A program made the position numbers and the translations under genes. Under the pieces are notes generated by a model that saw only the letters and a list, made by a program, of their open reading frames with translations, had not been told where the DNA came from and ran no database searches. From contig CAJFNE010000019.1 of the NCBI GenBank assembly GCA_904393855.1, forward strand, positions 1-17,157: DNA of 17,157 nucleotides, given 5' to 3'. The DNA is from an uncultured Oscillibacter sp. Lineage in GTDB: Bacteria; Bacillota; Clostridia; Oscillospirales; Oscillospiraceae. Below are positions 15,746-17,157 of this stretch, piece after piece (the stretch's first letter is position 1; the number at the start of each line of letters is the position of its first letter).

Positions 15746-16276
15746 TCACTTCCCCAGAACCTCCCGGCGAATATAGTCGAAAGCGGCATCCTCCCCCTCG
15801 TCCCGGAGCTTGATCAGCATGGTCTCCAGCAGCGCCTCCGTGGCGGGGTGGAGCATCAGGTGGCGGTGCTTGCCCCGCAGGAAGAACTGATAGGGATCGC
15901 CGGGGGAGAAAGCGTCTCCCCGATACACTTTACTGGCGGCCAGCCGGTCGCAGAACATCTCCGCCACATATTTTTTTGGCATCTCCACCCCCACGATGCC
16001 GCTGCCGTCCAGGGCGTAGTCCGTCCAGAACTCGAAATGGTGGCGGTTGCGGCCCTTGTGGTGCATCCAGGAGGCGCTGTAGCCCTCCGCTTTCCGCTGG
16101 GCGTCGTTGGGGCTGTGGTCCCCCTGAAAGTACTTGGCGCCGGCCCAGAACTCGATGGGGGAGTACTTGGAGAGATCGTGGGTCAGCCCCTGCCAGTAGA
16201 GCCCTAGGCGGAAGCAGTATTTCCGCACCAGCGCCCGATGGCGGTGCACGGTTTTGAAATGCGCCCAGATGTGCAA
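15746..16276 (-). CDS. DUF5662-like protein of unknown function, TTG start
   Basis: Soluble 176-residue protein, rich in His and aromatic residues, resembling the DUF5662 family found in Clostridia (recalled from memory, not searched). It shows HDLSKYSPIEFW at 33-44 and WMHHKGRNRHHFEFW at 70-84; the clustered His/Asp residues suggest a metal site, as in HD-type helical proteins, but no activity is known to me. The start is the rare TTG at 16274-16276: GGAGGTGA (16283-16290) lies 6 nt upstream, and no ATG or GTG in frame offers a better choice. A candidate extended -10 promoter lies at 16335-16343. The gene is separated from ireB by that gene's own promoter. Confidence 0.75.
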   Translation of the reverse strand: MHIWAHFKTVHRHRALVRKYCFRLGLYWQGLTHDLSKYSPIEFWAGAKYFQGDHSPNDAQRKAEGYSASWMHHKGRNRHHFEFWTDYALDGSGIVGVEMPKKYVAEMFCDRLAASKVYRGDAFSPGDPYQFFLRGKHRHLMLHPATEALLETMLIKLRDEGEDAAFDYIRREVLGK

Positions 16277-16334
16277 GTCAGGTCACCTCCGCCGCGCCGC
16301 CGCCTGACGCGGGCGCGGCACGATTCCAGATTTC

Positions 16335-16343
16335 AGTATAGCA
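16335..16343 (-). promoter_or_regulatory. Candidate extended -10 promoter of the DUF5662-like gene
   Basis: On the minus strand TGC followed by TATACT, i.e. an extended -10 element (TGn-TATACT). No good -35 box is present at the usual distance. The implied leader is about 50 nt. Confidence 0.5.
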
Positions 16344-16419
16344 CACCGGCGGGAAAAAGACGAGAGGAAATTTTGCATGGAAACAGGTTCACGGCAAACA
16401 CTAGCAGGGAGGTGGTGGA

Positions 16420-16848
16420 ATGGAAAGCGCGATCTTTACCTGTCCCGCGGCCTGGGAGCCCCTGCTGCCCCCCGGGGTCCGGCCTCTGCACCGCCCCGGG
16501 GAGGCGGCGGGCTGCTGGGAAGTGCTGGCCTTGACGCCGGAGGGCGCGGCGCTGGCTGAGAAGGCCCGGTGCGGTCTGCTGCTTGTACCGGGGGACGGCC
16601 GGTTTTCCCATGTCCAGGCCTGCCGGGTCGTCACCTACGGCCTCTCGCCCCGGGACACGCTGACCCTCTCCAGCTTGACGGAGCCTGTGCTGTGTGTCCA
16701 GCGGGCATTGCCCCGGCCGGACGGGGACACGATTGAACCACAGGAATTTCCACTGCCGCCGCTGCCGTTCCCGGCTGTGGAGCTGTTGCCCCTGCTGGGG
16801 CTGCGGCTGTTGCGGATGCCACTGACAGAGCCGCCCTTTTCCTGGTAA
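16420..16848 (+). CDS. Hypothetical protein, 142 residues
   Basis: No family recognised with confidence. There is no signal peptide or obvious membrane span. The N-terminal half is Ala/Gly/Pro-rich; the centre reads CGLLLVPGDGRFSHVQACRV and VVTYGLSPRDTLTLSSL, then VLCVQRALPRPDGDTIEPQEFP; the C terminus is Pro/Leu-rich and ends EPPFSW. The ordered central part, with alternating hydrophobic residues, suggests a folded beta-rich domain. The ATG at 16420 follows AGGGAGG (16406-16412) with 7 nt spacing, and GC-rich codon use matches real genes nearby. It is followed after 25 nt by another small gene, so the two probably form one transcript. Confidence 0.65.
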   Translation: MESAIFTCPAAWEPLLPPGVRPLHRPGEAAGCWEVLALTPEGAALAEKARCGLLLVPGDGRFSHVQACRVVTYGLSPRDTLTLSSLTEPVLCVQRALPRPDGDTIEPQEFPLPPLPFPAVELLPLLGLRLLRMPLTEPPFSW

Positions 16849-16873
16849 GGTGTCTCCAAAAGGAGGGGATTTT

Positions 16874-17065
16874 ATGAGCCTGCTCTCGGGCTTTCTGACG
16901 GCTATTGTGCTGCTGGGAACCGCATCGATCTGCTGGATTCTGTACGGTGATCGGGGCGGGAAGACCCGCTGCATTGCCTGCGGGAAATGCGTAGCGGACG
17001 GCGTGTGCATCCTGACTGGGGAAAAAGTCCCTAAAATTTCCGGAAACGACGGAGAAATGCGGTGA
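16874..17065 (+). CDS. Small single-span membrane protein with a four-Cys cluster
   Basis: A 63-residue protein of unknown function. Residues about 5-24 (SGFLTAIVLLGTASICWILY) form one hydrophobic span; a basic stretch (DRGGKTR) follows, which predicts a cytoplasmic C-terminal part. That part holds Cys33, Cys36, Cys39 and Cys45 (CIACGKCVADGVC), a spacing suited to binding zinc or an iron-sulfur cluster; the C-x2-C-x2-C run recalls the start of a ferredoxin motif but lacks its C-x3-C-P end. The ATG at 16874 has AGGAGG (16861-16866) 7 nt upstream; a GTG at 16850 in frame lies upstream of that site and is unlikely. Confidence 0.7.
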   Translation: MSLLSGFLTAIVLLGTASICWILYGDRGGKTRCIACGKCVADGVCILTGEKVPKISGNDGEMR

Positions 17066-17072
17066 TTTCCCG

Positions 17073-17100
17073 TTGACAATTTGTCGGAAACAGGTATAAT
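17073..17100 (+). promoter_or_regulatory. Sigma-A promoter at the right edge
   Basis: Perfect TTGACA (17073-17078) and perfect TATAAT (17095-17100) with a 16-nt spacer. At least 50 nt of transcribed, apparently untranslated leader follow before the window ends, so the gene it drives is outside. The leader could be the start of a structured regulator. Confidence 0.85.
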
Positions 17101-17157
17101 GAATTCGTTCCATTTCATTGAACCGCAATGACGAAGCCAGCCCTGCGGCACGGACCC

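Overview
The window looks like a chromosomal segment from a GC-rich, endospore-forming member of the Firmicutes, most likely class Clostridia (Oscillospiraceae/Flavonifractor-like, by inference). The clues are a T-box riboswitch, an alpha/beta-type small acid-soluble spore protein, an IreB-family protein, strong AGGAGG-type ribosome binding sites, TTGACA/TATAAT promoters and a strong preference for C/G-ending codons. No tRNA, rRNA, CRISPR array, transposase or phage gene was seen; the content is metabolic and housekeeping.

Layout. (1) 1-1278, minus: the 5' part of a pyruvate carboxylase gene running off the left edge. (2) 1684-5008, plus: a promoter, a T-box leader whose apparent specifier codon is UGG (Trp), a 14-codon open frame, then a three-gene ABC importer (lipoprotein, permease, ATPase) of the TrpXYZ type, closed by a strong terminator. 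(3) 5009-5222: a non-coding stretch full of inverted repeats. (4) 5223-6465, minus: malic enzyme with its own promoter. (5) 6513-7318, plus: a metallo-beta-lactamase-fold hydrolase, divergent from malic enzyme. (6) 7410-7690, minus: a spore SASP with a candidate sigma-G promoter. (7) 7771-9282, plus: glmM (phosphoglucosamine mutase) with promoter and terminator. (8) 9386-15356, plus: an alpha-glucan (maltodextrin-type) operon with LacI-family regulator, solute-binding lipoprotein, two permeases and MalQ-type 4-alpha-glucanotransferase; palindromic LacI/CcpA-like operators lie at its promoter. (9) 15373-16343, minus: ireB and a DUF5662-like gene, each with its own promoter. (10) 16420-17065, plus: two small genes of unknown function, then a new promoter and leader at the right edge.

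How the parts work together. The T-box would let uncharged tRNA-Trp switch on the trp importer. The LacI operon would import malto-oligosaccharides and rearrange them with MalQ; it has no ATPase gene, so a shared MsmX-type ATPase elsewhere is expected. Pyruvate carboxylase and malic enzyme act on opposite sides of the pyruvate/C4-acid node, but they are separate units here.

The most noteworthy non-coding features are the Trp T-box followed by a short Trp-containing open frame; stable hairpins placed between lipoprotein gene and first permease gene in both ABC operons; the paired operators around the LacI promoter; and the multi-hairpin element at 5041-5204. No wholly new system could be demonstrated.
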